18,456 nt of DNA from an uncultured Gammaproteobacteria bacterium (GCA_913041865.1 CAJWIW010000011.1:1-18456); one strand, 5' to 3'. Shown: positions 1 to 7,982, numbered from the stretch's first letter. Notes: generated by a model from the sequence alone, not told the origin. Translations and numbers: made by a program.

Positions 1-329
1 TCAGGACCAATGCGATCACCGACCTTTGCAAATGGAGGGGCGTCTGGACTTGATGCAAGGTAAAATGTTCCAACCATTGGTGAGGTTATCACATCACCAT
101 CTATCTCGTCTTTTATTTTTTGACCGTCATCTTTCTTATCTATATCTTGTTCTTTGTTTACACCCTCCACTGCAGTAGTTGAAGGGGTTGAGATTACTTG
201 TTGTGGCACCTGTATATGTGATCCAGGCTTAGTTAGTTTTATAGACTCTTCTCCTTCTTTAACCTCTATTTCAGAAATACCAGATTCCTCAAGAAGCTCC
301 ATGAGTTTTTTTATTTTTCTTAAATCCAT
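1..329 (-). CDS. accB: Biotin carboxyl carrier protein of acetyl-CoA carboxylase, N-terminal part (cut by window edge)
   Basis: AccB carries the biotin of acetyl-CoA carboxylase, which makes malonyl-CoA for fatty-acid synthesis. About 109 codons are visible. They begin MDLRKIKKLMELLEESGI, the usual AccB N-terminal helix, followed by IEVKEGEESIKLTK, a variable linker rich in Asp, Lys and Gln, and then the start of the biotinyl domain (ITSPMVGTFYLASSPD, about residues 81-96). The biotinylated lysine of the MKM motif lies beyond the left edge. The ATG overlaps the aroQ stop as TAATG, so the two are probably translationally coupled. In many gammaproteobacteria accC follows accB, and it is expected just outside the window (inference). 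The reading frame is open to the edge with no internal stop. Confidence is high because the N-terminal helix, linker and SPMVGTFY block occur in the family order. Confidence 0.93.
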   Translation of the reverse strand, partial: MDLRKIKKLMELLEESGISEIEVKEGEESIKLTKPGSHIQVPQQVISTPSTTAVEGVNKEQDIDKKDDGQKIKDEIDGDVITSPMVGTFYLASSPDAPPFAKVGDRIGP

Positions 330-772
330 TATTTGTCTCTCAGATAATTTTTTACTTTTCTCATGGCTAAACCATATCCATCAATTCCACAGCCAATAAT
401 ACAACCAATACTTATATCACTGAGATATGAACTCTTCCTAAATTCCTCTCTCTGAAAAATATTAGAAATATGCACTTCAACAAAAGGTATCCCTGTACTT
501 AAGAACGTATCTCTTAGTGCTATACTGGTGTGTGTCAACGGACCTGGATTTATTATTATCACATCAACATTACTTATTTTCGCATTCTGAATAAGATCTA
601 TCATTTCATGTTCAGCATTAGTCTGTTTGGAAGAAAACTCATGTCCTGCATCAGCTGCACTCGACGACAATTTTTTTTCAATCTCATCTAAAGTTGTCGT
701 TCCGTAAATCTCCGGTTCGCGAGTACCTAAGAGGTTTAGATTAGGACCATTTAATAACAATATTTTTGACAC
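329..772 (-). CDS. aroQ: 3-dehydroquinate dehydratase, type II
   Basis: Type II dehydroquinase converts 3-dehydroquinate to 3-dehydroshikimate, the third step of the shikimate pathway, as a cytoplasmic dodecamer. At 147 residues it has the usual length. Visible family motifs are LLNGPNLNLLGTREPEIYG at residues 6-24, with the catalytic Arg18 and Tyr23; INPGPLTHTSIALRD at 74-88, with substrate-binding Asn75 and His81; and VEVHISNIFQREEFR at 98-112, with His101 and Arg112. The final block, YLSDISIGCIIGCGIDGYGLA, is also typical. Translation starts at GTG, which places the conserved N-terminus correctly; no clear Shine-Dalgarno sequence precedes it. It lies 52 bp downstream of dsbD and overlaps the accB start, giving the order dsbD-aroQ-accB, an order I recall from Pseudomonas genomes. 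The NPGP in place of the common NPAA/NPGA is a minor variation. Confidence 0.96.
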   Translation of the reverse strand: MSKILLLNGPNLNLLGTREPEIYGTTTLDEIEKKLSSSAADAGHEFSSKQTNAEHEMIDLIQNAKISNVDVIIINPGPLTHTSIALRDTFLSTGIPFVEVHISNIFQREEFRKSSYLSDISIGCIIGCGIDGYGLAMRKVKNYLRDK

Positions 773-787
773 TTTTTTTCTATGGTA

Positions 788-824
788 ATTCTATTTAGAT
801 GAAGTTAAACGATTTTAATAGAAT
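788..824. repeat. Inverted repeat just after the dsbD stop codon
   Basis: Perfect 8-bp arms, ATTCTATT (788-795) and AATAGAAT (817-824), are separated by 21 nt, and the outer bases GTAA/TTAC extend the pairing with a one-base bulge. The repeat abuts the dsbD stop and lies upstream of aroQ. No run of T follows it on the transcribed (minus) strand, so it does not look like an intrinsic terminator. It could be an mRNA-stabilising or processing hairpin, or chance in AT-rich DNA. Confidence 0.3.
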
Positions 825-2591
825 TTACAAGCTTTTATTGTTATTTATCTTGGAAAGGCGTTTATTGATCTGATTGTATTTTTTAATAAATTGCTCTGAG
901 TCAACAAAACCAACTATTCTCGATTGTCTCAATTCGTTGCCATTATTGTCAAAGAACATGATAACCGGTGGACCGAAAAGTTTAAAATCTTTTAAGAATT
1001 TACTACTCCCTTCACTAGTCTTGGTTATATCAAATTTTACTAGGTTTAGAGTTGTGAGTATCTCACTGACATTCGAATCAGTAAAGGTATATTTTTCTAA
1101 CTCTTTGCAAGCAACGCACCAATCTGCGTATAAGTCAACCATAGTATACTTCTCTGAGTTCTTTATCTCTTGGAACAACTTCTCAGATTCAAAAACTGTT
1201 TTAAATTGAATATTTTTCTTCACTTCTATGAAACTAACACTAGGATTGAAATGATTATTTATATTAATACCTACGATTTGTAATATGATATAAAATGATA
1301 AAACTAGAGAAGTGAGTGTTCTCAATCGCATATTCATAGCGATGTCTTTTGAGTTCAATAGCATGTACACAGTCACCAACGCAAGCAATGTCCATAATAA
1401 TGCTGATATTTGTATGGATGTTACTCTCTCAAGTAGCCAAACGGCAACTACCAAAAACAAAACTCCAAACAACTTGTTTATCAGGGGTAAATATACACCT
1501 ATTTTTGTCATCAACTTAGATGCAGAGGTCCCAAGAACGAGAAGGGGTGTCCCCATTCCTATACCCATAGCAAAAAGCGCAAGGCCTCCCAGTAATATGT
1601 CTCCTGAGGAGGCAATATATATGAGTGCACCAATTAATGGAGCAGTTACACATGGTCCTACGATTAGGGCAGAAAGAATTCCCATAATTCCAACACCAAA
1701 GTAATTACCTGCTTTTGCTTCATTTGATTTTATAATAAGGAAATTTTTTACTTTACTAGGCATTTCAATTGAAAATGCCCCTAACATTCCTAATGATAAA
1801 ATGATGAACAGTGCTGCGAAAGTATAGATCACTAATGGACTTTGAAGACTTGCTTGTATGTTAGCTCCTGATAAAGCAACGATTATTCCAAGCATCGAAT
1901 ATGCAAATGCCATAGAAACTACATACGTAAGTGATAGCATAAAAGCTTGTTTAGAGCTTACCTTTGATCCTTGTCCAACTATTAGACCTGTCAATATGGG
2001 TATCATCGGAAATACACATGGGGTGAAAGCTAGTAATAATCCTCCAATAAAAAAAAGTAAAATATTTACAAGGATTGACTCATCATAAAGTTGTTTACTT
2101 ATAGTTATTTGATCAGAACTTGTTGATGTTTTTAAATAATAATCTTCATTGTTCGCCGAAGAGTTAAGATCAAATGTTTTTTTTATTGGAGGGTAACACA
2201 AACCAGCTTCTGCACATCCTTGATAAGTAACCTGGAGCTTGATGGATTCTATTGGATGTTCGAACAAAATATCTGCTGAAACCTTTCCTTTATAAATATC
2301 AACCTCACCAAAAAACTCATCGATTTTTTTCATTCCCTCAGGAAGTTCTACTTTGAGAATATTATTTTTGTTAACATTATTAATGAGAGAAAAATTAATC
2401 ATACCAACATAGAGATAATAATCTTTTTCGATATCCCAAGTTACTAGTAGTTGGTTGTTTGATGGATAACTGAAACTCACTTTGAAAGCATCATCTGGGG
2501 ATAAAAAATCATTTTGCCCAGTGGATATTGAGGACGATGCATAGCTTACAGTTTGAAACAGTAAAAGAAAAAAATATAAAATACTTCTCAT
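825..2591 (-). CDS. dsbD: Thiol:disulfide interchange protein DsbD
   Basis: DsbD moves electrons from cytoplasmic thioredoxin across the inner membrane to periplasmic DsbC, DsbG and CcmG-type partners. All three modules are present. Numbered from the 2591 start (588 residues), a signal peptide (MRSILYFFLLLFQTVSYA) leads into the periplasmic alpha domain with YQGCAEAGLCYPP (Cys126 and Cys132). The eight-helix membrane beta domain follows, with FTPCVFPMIPILTG (Cys192) and GPCVTAPLIGAL (Cys314). The C-terminal thioredoxin-like gamma domain has YADWCVACKELE (Cys492 and Cys495). All six redox cysteines are therefore kept, and the length is close to the family norm. An in-frame ATG three codons upstream (2600) is less likely, because the AGAGG ribosome site touches it directly but sits 9 nt from the 2591 ATG. 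The gene is divergent from fxsA and is followed by aroQ and accB. Confidence 0.95.
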   Translation of the reverse strand: MRSILYFFLLLFQTVSYASSSISTGQNDFLSPDDAFKVSFSYPSNNQLLVTWDIEKDYYLYVGMINFSLINNVNKNNILKVELPEGMKKIDEFFGEVDIYKGKVSADILFEHPIESIKLQVTYQGCAEAGLCYPPIKKTFDLNSSANNEDYYLKTSTSSDQITISKQLYDESILVNILLFFIGGLLLAFTPCVFPMIPILTGLIVGQGSKVSSKQAFMLSLTYVVSMAFAYSMLGIIVALSGANIQASLQSPLVIYTFAALFIILSLGMLGAFSIEMPSKVKNFLIIKSNEAKAGNYFGVGIMGILSALIVGPCVTAPLIGALIYIASSGDILLGGLALFAMGIGMGTPLLVLGTSASKLMTKIGVYLPLINKLFGVLFLVVAVWLLERVTSIQISALLWTLLALVTVYMLLNSKDIAMNMRLRTLTSLVLSFYIILQIVGININNHFNPSVSFIEVKKNIQFKTVFESEKLFQEIKNSEKYTMVDLYADWCVACKELEKYTFTDSNVSEILTTLNLVKFDITKTSEGSSKFLKDFKLFGPPVIMFFDNNGNELRQSRIVGFVDSEQFIKKYNQINKRLSKINNNKSL

Positions 2592-2600
2592 ATATATCAT

Positions 2601-2605
2601 CCTCT
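2601..2605 (-). promoter_or_regulatory. Ribosome binding site deciding the dsbD start
   Basis: AGAGG on the minus strand is immediately adjacent to the ATG at 2600 but 9 nt from the ATG at 2591. Normal spacing favours the second ATG, which also gives a better signal peptide beginning Met-Arg-Ser. Confidence 0.55.
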
Positions 2606-2681
2606 AATTATATGACATTTTCCTAATAATAAAACGTTTATGATGCTTCACACTCGTCATTATAAAGTGATAAAGTAAAGT

Positions 2682-3104
2682 ATGTTTAGTAACAATAAAA
2701 TGCTATTGGCAATAATCTTTCTTCCAATAATTGAAATTTTCCTATTTATTGAAATTGGAGCTGTATTCGGGTCCTTTTTAACAATATTGCTAACAATCTC
2801 AACCGCGTTTTTTGGTGTTTATTTACTCAAGATAGGTGCATTTAACAACGTAAGAAATTTACAGAAAAAAATACTTGAAGGCATAAGACCTGATCAGGAG
2901 ATTCAAAAAGGTATTTTTAATCTGATTAGCGCAATTTTACTCATTCTCCCAGGCATATTGACTGATTCTCTTGGTATACTATTATTTTTTAGGTCAATCC
3001 AAAGATTGATAATTTCGTACATATTCAAAAACAGCTATAACTACTCGTCAGGAGACTCTAAAAAGACTATAATTGACGTCGAACATAAGAAAAGCGATGA
3101 TTAG
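2682..3104 (+). CDS. fxsA: FxsA family inner-membrane protein
   Basis: FxsA is a small cytoplasmic-membrane protein. In E. coli, overproduction relieves F-plasmid exclusion of phage T7; its normal role is not known. This 140-residue protein has hydrophobic segments at about residues 8-26, 29-50 and 77-98, and the typical start (LLAIIFLPIIEIFLFIEIG) with the Pro-Ile-Glu of the family. The LLILPGILTDSLGILLF stretch at about 86-102 is the most conserved block and is well preserved. The C-terminus is a short polar tail. The gene lies directly upstream of groES, a neighbourhood I recall for fxsA in Pseudomonas. No strong Shine-Dalgarno sequence precedes the ATG. Recognition rests on the motifs, the length and the location. 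Confidence 0.9.
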   Translation: MFSNNKMLLAIIFLPIIEIFLFIEIGAVFGSFLTILLTISTAFFGVYLLKIGAFNNVRNLQKKILEGIRPDQEIQKGIFNLISAILLILPGILTDSLGILLFFRSIQRLIISYIFKNSYNYSSGDSKKTIIDVEHKKSDD

Positions 3105-3121
3105 AAATGCCTTGGTTTGGG

Positions 3122-3148
3122 CTTGAAATATCTAAAAACACCCATATA
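3122..3148 (+). promoter_or_regulatory. Sigma-32 (RpoH) type heat-shock promoter of groESL
   Basis: A -35 element CTTGAAA (3122-3128) is followed, after 11 nt, by ACCCATAT (3140-3147). This matches the sigma-32 consensus CTTGAAA...CCCCATnT at all but one position. It lies about 57 nt upstream of the groES ATG, and no CIRCE inverted repeat (TTAGCACTC-N9-GAGTGCTAA) is seen in the leader. Heat induction through RpoH, rather than HrcA repression, is therefore the likely control. Confidence 0.8.
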
Positions 3149-3192
3149 CTACTGCTATTAGAGCATTTGGGGGCTCGCAAATAACTGAAACT

Positions 3193-3198
3193 AGAGGA
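3193..3198 (+). promoter_or_regulatory. Ribosome binding site of groES
   Basis: AGAGGA lies 6 nt upstream of the groES ATG. A similar AGAGGAAA at 3499-3506 precedes groEL. These are among the strongest Shine-Dalgarno sites in the window, in keeping with high chaperonin expression; most other genes here lack one. Confidence 0.7.
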
Positions 3199-3204
3199 TA
3201 GACT

Positions 3205-3492
3205 ATGAATATAAGACCTTTACACGACCGTGTTATTGTTAGAAGAATGGAAGAGGAGAAAACATCTCCTGGCGGTATCGTGATTCCTGATTCAGCAACA
3301 GAGAAACCCATAAAAGGCGAAGTTCTTGCTATAGGTAAAGGAAAAATTCTTGAGAGCGGTGAAGTCCGACCTCTCGATGTTAAAGTGGGTGATATGATAT
3401 TATTTGGTAAATATTCAGGAACAGAAGTAAACGTAGATGGAGAAGAACTACTCGTTATGAGAGAAGACGACATCACAGCAATAATAAATTAA
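3205..3492 (+). CDS. groES: Co-chaperonin GroES (Hsp10)
   Basis: GroES is the heptameric lid that caps GroEL and closes the folding chamber. The 95-residue length is typical. The N-terminus MNIRPLHDRVIVRR is diagnostic. The mobile loop that binds GroEL is visible as EEEKTSPGGIVIPDSATEKP (about residues 16-35). The core GEVLAIGKGKI and the C-terminal block VGDMILFGKYSGTEV also match, and the protein ends with the usual LLVMREDDITAII. It is the first gene of a two-gene heat-shock operon: the sigma-32 type promoter lies just upstream and groEL begins 20 nt downstream. Nothing unusual is seen. Confidence 0.98.
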   Translation: MNIRPLHDRVIVRRMEEEKTSPGGIVIPDSATEKPIKGEVLAIGKGKILESGEVRPLDVKVGDMILFGKYSGTEVNVDGEELLVMREDDITAIIN

Positions 3493-3512
3493 TTTATCTA
3501 GAGGAAAATACA

Positions 3513-5174
3513 ATGACAGCAAAAGAAGTAAAATTCGGAGATAGCGCAAGAAAAAAACTAGTTGCAGGTGTTAACATACTAGCTAATGCAGTAAAAACTA
3601 CTTTAGGCCCAAAAGGACGTAACGTGGTTCTTGATAAATCTTTTGGCGCACCTACAGTTACTAAGGACGGTGTATCAGTTGCAAAAGAGATAGAATTAAA
3701 AGATAAATTCGAGAATATGGGCGCACAAATGGTTAAAGAGGTTGCTTCCCAAACCTCTGATGTAGCAGGTGATGGAACAACAACAGCTACGGTTGTAGCA
3801 CAATCAATACTTAAAGAGGGTTTAAAATGTGTTGCTGCAGGGATGAACCCAATGGACCTGAAAAGAGGAATAGATAAAGCAGTTACTGTAGCAGTTGAAA
3901 GCTTACAAAAAATGTCCAAGCCCTGCACAGATCAGAGTGCCATAGAGCAAGTAGGAACAATATCTGCTAATTCAGACACCGATATTGGTTCAATCATAGC
4001 TGAGGCAATGGGTAAAGTAGGCAAAGAGGGAGTCATCACTGTAGAGGAAGGTCAATCACTAGAAAACGATTTAGATGTTGTTGAAGGAATGCAGTTTGAT
4101 AGAGGTTACCTCTCACCTTACTTTGCAACAAACCAACAAACAATGACAACTGAACTAGAGGACCCATATATTCTTCTTTATGACAAGAAAATAGCCAATA
4201 TCAAAGATATGTTACCAGTTCTAGAAGGTGTTGCTAAAGCTAGCAAGCCATTGTTGATTATTGCTGAAGATGTTGAAGGCGAGGCCTTAGCAACATTAGT
4301 TGTTAACAGCATCAGGGGCATTGTGAAAGTAGCAGCAGTAAAAGCACCTGGGTTTGGTGATAGGAGAAAAGCTATGCTTGAGGATATAGCTATCCTCACA
4401 GGTGGTACTGTAATCGCAGAGGAAGTTGGTTTAAGTCTGGAAAAAGCAGATATAAGCATCTTAGGTACAGCAAAGAAAATAAATGTCACTAAAGAAAACA
4501 CAACTATAATCGATGGTGGTGGTAAAAAAGCTACGATTGAAGGTCGTGTAAATCAAATTAGATCTCAAATTGAAGAGGCAACCTCTGATTACGATAAAGA
4601 GAAAATGCAAGAGCGTGTAGCTAAGTTAGCAGGCGGAGTTGCGGTTATCAAAGTAGGTGCAGCAACGGAAGTAGAGATGAAAGAGAAAAAAGCTAGAGTT
4701 GAAGATGCACTTCATGCAACTAGAGCTGCAGTTGAGGAAGGTGTTGTCCCAGGAGGCGGAGTTGCTATGATAAGAGCAAGGTCTGCTTTAGATAAGATAA
4801 AAGGTGATAACCCTGATCAAGATCAAGGTATACAAATAGCAAAACAGGCTATGCAAGAACCACTAAAACAAATTGTTACCAATGCAGGCCATGAAGGCTC
4901 TGTAATTCTAGCGAAAGTAGAGGAAGGTAAAGACTCATTTGGTTATAATGCTGCAACCTCTGAATACGGTGATATGTTGAAAATGGGTATACTTGATCCC
5001 ACAAAAGTAACAAGGACTGCATTACAAAATGCATCGTCTATAGCAGGTTTGATGATTACTACTGAATGCATGGTAACTGAGCAGGCCTCAGATGATCAGG
5101 CTCAGAGTGCTGCACCTGCTATGCCTGATATGGGCGGCATGGGCGGCATGGGAATGGGCGGCATGGGAATGTAA
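3513..5174 (+). CDS. groEL: Chaperonin GroEL (Hsp60)
   Basis: GroEL is the 14-subunit ATP-driven chaperonin that folds cytoplasmic proteins with GroES. The 553 residues align from end to end with the family. The nucleotide site includes TLGPKGRNVVLDKSFGAP (about 30-47) and GDGTTTATV (about 86-94, with Asp87). The hinge and ATP-hydrolysis aspartate lie in VEDALHATRAAVEEG, followed by VVPGGGVAM. The C-terminus is the flexible Gly-Gly-Met tail (MGGMGGMGMGGMGM), which is encoded by short tandem repeats. The gene follows groES by 20 nt with a good ribosome site, and the operon ends in a strong terminator just after the stop. There is a single groEL copy in this window and it looks fully functional. 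Confidence 0.99.
   Translation: MTAKEVKFGDSARKKLVAGVNILANAVKTTLGPKGRNVVLDKSFGAPTVTKDGVSVAKEIELKDKFENMGAQMVKEVASQTSDVAGDGTTTATVVAQSILKEGLKCVAAGMNPMDLKRGIDKAVTVAVESLQKMSKPCTDQSAIEQVGTISANSDTDIGSIIAEAMGKVGKEGVITVEEGQSLENDLDVVEGMQFDRGYLSPYFATNQQTMTTELEDPYILLYDKKIANIKDMLPVLEGVAKASKPLLIIAEDVEGEALATLVVNSIRGIVKVAAVKAPGFGDRRKAMLEDIAILTGGTVIAEEVGLSLEKADISILGTAKKINVTKENTTIIDGGGKKATIEGRVNQIRSQIEEATSDYDKEKMQERVAKLAGGVAVIKVGAATEVEMKEKKARVEDALHATRAAVEEGVVPGGGVAMIRARSALDKIKGDNPDQDQGIQIAKQAMQEPLKQIVTNAGHEGSVILAKVEEGKDSFGYNAATSEYGDMLKMGILDPTKVTRTALQNASSIAGLMITTECMVTEQASDDQAQSAAPAMPDMGGMGGMGMGGMGM
5132..5173 (+). repeat. Tandem GGM-coding repeats at the groEL 3' end
   Basis: Two direct copies of GGGCGGCAT (5132-5140 and 5141-5149) are followed by two copies of GGGAATG around a third GGGCGGCAT. 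They encode the Gly-Gly-Met C-terminal tail of GroEL, which is normal for this protein, and such repeats may vary in copy number between strains. Confidence 0.7.
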
Positions 5175-5200
5175 CCTAGACGATCGCTTTCCGAAAAGTC

Positions 5201-5234
5201 AAAAAAGCTCTCCTGTACTGCGAGAGCTTTTTTT
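5201..5234 (+). terminator. Intrinsic terminator of groESL
   Basis: The stem AAAAAAGCTCTC (5201-5212) pairs with GAGAGCTTTTTT (from 5222) around a 9-nt loop and runs straight into a T tract. It lies 27 nt after the groEL stop. This is the only convincing intrinsic terminator in the window. Confidence 0.9.
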
Positions 5235-5292
5235 ATTGATTTTAGTAATATTAATGAAAGATATTAATAAGTTATAGATGTTACAATAATAT

Positions 5293-6942
5293 ATGAAAAA
5301 AATTTGGCTAGACAGCTATCCAGATCATGTAAAAAGCGAATTATCAAATTCTGAATTCAATTCTATTTCAGAAATATTCAAACATGCATCTGAAAAATTT
5401 TCAGATTTAGTTGCTTTTAATAATCTTGGCACCAACCTTAGTTTTAGACGAACTGCTTTATTGGCAGATAAATTCTCAGCTTATCTTTTTAATGTTCTCA
5501 AAATAAAAAAAGGTGATAAGGTTGCAATAATGTTACCTAATTTGCTAACTTTTCCCATTTCATTTTTTGGGTCTATTAATATTGGTGCAACTGTAGTAAA
5601 CGTGAATCCTTTATTCAAATCTAGAGAAGTAAAAATTTTACTTACTGATTCAAATGTTGAGACTATAGTAATTTTAGATAAATTTTTGCATGAGCTAGAA
5701 TCAGTACTTGGGGAGACTAAAATTAAAAATGTTATAGTCTGTCGTCCATTTGATTTACTTAATATTCCAATGAATTTAATTGTTAGAACTTTACTTTTTT
5801 TTAAAACTAAGTCACACAAGATTAATAGCAATTATATATTATTTAGTGACATAGTTAGATCCAAAGAAAAAAATCCAAGTGTTTCACTATCTGGAAACGA
5901 TATTGCTCTACTTCAATATACTGGAGGCACTACAGGAAAATCCAAAGCAGCAATTTTAACTCACTCTAATCTTGTTTCGAACGTAGAACAACTCCAATTA
6001 TGGGTAGACAACATACTTTCTGAGGGACAAGAAACAATAATAACAGCACTTCCAATGTATCATATTTTCTCCCTGACAGTAAATTTGTTATTTTTTTATA
6101 AAATTGGTTCAAAAAATATTCTGATTACGAATCCAAGAGATTTGAAATCTTTTGTTAAGACACTCTCACGAAATAAGTTTACAGTTATCACTGCTGTAAA
6201 TACTTTATTCAATTTATTATTGACAAGTACAAAATTTAAGAATTCTAACTTACAGTCGTTAAAATTTTCTGTAGGCGGTGGAATGGCAGTACTCAATTCA
6301 ACAGCTAAAAAATGGAAAGAGGTCACGGGTTGTGAAATTACACAAGGTTACGGTTTAACTGAAACATCACCGATTGTCACGGTAAACCCAGTAGGTTTGG
6401 ATTTTAATGGATCTATTGGCTTGCCCATGCCATCAACAGAAATATCAATTAGAGACGAAAATGATAATGAGGTATCTGTAGGTGAATCCGGTGAATTATG
6501 CATTAAAGGGCCACAAGTAATGAGCAAATATTGGAATAGAGATACTGAGACAAAGGATGCTTTTAGTAGTGATGGTTTTTTTAAAACTGGAGATATAGCT
6601 AAGATCGATAAGCATGGTTATCTTTATATTGTTGATAGGAAAAAAGATATGATAATTTCGTCAGGTTTCAACGTTTATCCTAATGAGATCGAAGATTACG
6701 TGTCTAGTTATCAGGGTGTTATTGAATGTGGTGTGATTGGTAAACCTGATATAAATAGAGGTGAAAGTATTATTCTTTTTGTAGTAAGGGATAGCAAGAA
6801 AATTTCGGAGAGTGATATATTAGAGTATTGTAGAAAAGGCCTTACTGTATATAAGCAACCTAAAAAAGTAGTGTTCATTAATGAAATACCCAAAAATAAT
6901 GTTGGGAAGATTTTACGTAGAAAGCTACGTGAAATTGGCTAG
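5293..6942 (+). CDS. fadD: Long-chain fatty-acid-CoA ligase
   Basis: FadD activates long-chain fatty acids to acyl-CoA at the inner face of the membrane, through an acyl-adenylate, for beta-oxidation or lipid use. The 549 residues resemble E. coli FadD from the start (MKKIWLDSYP). Motifs in order are the P-loop QYTGGTTGKSKAAILTH (208-224), TALPMYHIFSLT (251-262), the adenine motif QGYGLTETSP (351-360), TGDIAKID (432-439), the linker and hinge DRKKDMIISSGFNVYPNEIE (448-467), and the C-terminal catalytic lysine in NVGKILRRKLRE (Lys539). One oddity is that the P-loop glycine after the second lysine (KG in E. coli) is alanine here. No Shine-Dalgarno sequence precedes the ATG. The gene stands alone after the groESL terminator, and its stop overlaps the stop of convergent fbpC. 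No other beta-oxidation genes are nearby. Confidence 0.95.
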   Translation: MKKIWLDSYPDHVKSELSNSEFNSISEIFKHASEKFSDLVAFNNLGTNLSFRRTALLADKFSAYLFNVLKIKKGDKVAIMLPNLLTFPISFFGSINIGATVVNVNPLFKSREVKILLTDSNVETIVILDKFLHELESVLGETKIKNVIVCRPFDLLNIPMNLIVRTLLFFKTKSHKINSNYILFSDIVRSKEKNPSVSLSGNDIALLQYTGGTTGKSKAAILTHSNLVSNVEQLQLWVDNILSEGQETIITALPMYHIFSLTVNLLFFYKIGSKNILITNPRDLKSFVKTLSRNKFTVITAVNTLFNLLLTSTKFKNSNLQSLKFSVGGGMAVLNSTAKKWKEVTGCEITQGYGLTETSPIVTVNPVGLDFNGSIGLPMPSTEISIRDENDNEVSVGESGELCIKGPQVMSKYWNRDTETKDAFSSDGFFKTGDIAKIDKHGYLYIVDRKKDMIISSGFNVYPNEIEDYVSSYQGVIECGVIGKPDINRGESIILFVVRDSKKISESDILEYCRKGLTVYKQPKKVVFINEIPKNNVGKILRRKLREIG

Positions 6943-7982
6943 ATATTAAATAAAACAAGATGGTCTATTTGTGCTCTTATACCTATCATATCATTGATAG
7001 AGTGATCATGGTGACTTGGAGTCAAACAAAGAATTTTTTGCCCATCTTTCAATTCAAGCTTATATAAAAAATCAGATCCAAAAAATTTTTTCTCTATTAC
7101 ACGTGCCGATTCTGTAGAGTTATCATCATGAAGTACATCATCAGGTCTTACCATAACATCAACATCATCATTAACTTTGTATGGCATAGTATCACCAAAT
7201 AGTTTACCTAAAGGTGTAGCAACATGATTAGAATCTATAACTGTGCCTCTTATAAAGCAACCATTTCCACAAAAATGAGCAATTTCCTTCGATGAAGGTT
7301 TATGATAGATGTTATAAGGAGTATCATTTTGTATAATTCTCCTATCTGACAAATACGCTATTTTATCTGATAGTTGAAAAGCCTCTTTAATATTATGAGT
7401 AACAAATACAGATGTTATTTTTTCGGTTTTTAGAAGAGCCTTGACGTCTGCTATTAAAAGGTCTTTGAGCTCTTCGTCTAGTGCACTAAATGGTTCATCG
7501 AATAGTAGTAATTCAGGCTTTGGTGCGAGTGCTCTTGCTATTGCGATACGCTGTTGTTGCCCACCAGATATCTCATGAGGGAATTTTTCAAGAATATTTT
7601 TAATATCAAGAAGATTTGATAATTTGCTCAGCCTTGCATTCTTCTCCGTGATGTCATATTTAGATATACCAAATAAAATATTTTGTGCGCAATTTAAATG
7701 TGGAAATAAAGCTAGATCTTGGAAGATAATCCCCACATTTCTTTGATAGGGCTTTATAAATAAATTACCATCATCAACTATTTTCTCATTTAAAATAATA
7801 CGTCCAGAGTCTATCTGATCAAAACCAGCGATTACTCTTAATAAAGAACTCTTACCAGATGCGCTTGGCCCAATAATTGAAATAATTTCTTCAGACAGTA
7901 TATCCAAATTAAGATTATCTAAAATCAGATTATTGTTAATTGAGTAAGAAATACTTTTAATTTCAAGTTTTGAGCTTCGCAT
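6939..7982 (-). CDS. fbpC: Ferric iron ABC transporter, ATP-binding protein
   Basis: This is the ATPase that drives Fe3+ import through the FbpB permease. The 347-residue protein has an N-terminal ABC ATPase domain: Walker A GPSASGKSS (38-46), Q-loop FQDLALFP (87-94), signature SGGQQQRIAIARAL (139-152), Walker B LLLFDEPFSALD (158-169), and switch His196 in FVTHN. The C-terminal part, from about residue 240, has TOBE-like regulatory-domain features (GTVIDSNHVATPLGKLFG; VMVRPDDV), as in FbpC/AfuC transporters. The ATG lies inside the end of fbpB (20-bp overlap), so the two are translationally coupled. Its stop codon shares the bases CTAG with the convergent fadD stop. Close alternatives would be thiamine or sulfate importers of the same family, but the neighbours and the Fur box favour iron. 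Confidence 0.9.
   Translation of the reverse strand: MRSSKLEIKSISYSINNNLILDNLNLDILSEEIISIIGPSASGKSSLLRVIAGFDQIDSGRIILNEKIVDDGNLFIKPYQRNVGIIFQDLALFPHLNCAQNILFGISKYDITEKNARLSKLSNLLDIKNILEKFPHEISGGQQQRIAIARALAPKPELLLFDEPFSALDEELKDLLIADVKALLKTEKITSVFVTHNIKEAFQLSDKIAYLSDRRIIQNDTPYNIYHKPSSKEIAHFCGNGCFIRGTVIDSNHVATPLGKLFGDTMPYKVNDDVDVMVRPDDVLHDDNSTESARVIEKKFFGSDFLYKLELKDGQKILCLTPSHHDHSINDMIGIRAQIDHLVLFNI

Noticed and set aside
3151..3175. CIRCE-like element in the groES leader
   Set aside because: The segment with TTAGAGC and GGGGGCTC does not form the TTAGCACTC-N9-GAGTGCTAA repeat.
3494..3928. 144-codon open frame opposite groEL, and similar long frames opposite dsbD and waaA
   Set aside because: They lie entirely antisense to genes with clear family motifs and show no recognisable domain or ribosome site; they are by-products of codon usage in the real genes.
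6915..6930. Hairpin ACGTAG-AAAG-CTACGT near the fadD stop as a bidirectional terminator
   Set aside because: The stem lies within codons for the conserved LRRKLR motif and is not followed by a T tract on either strand.
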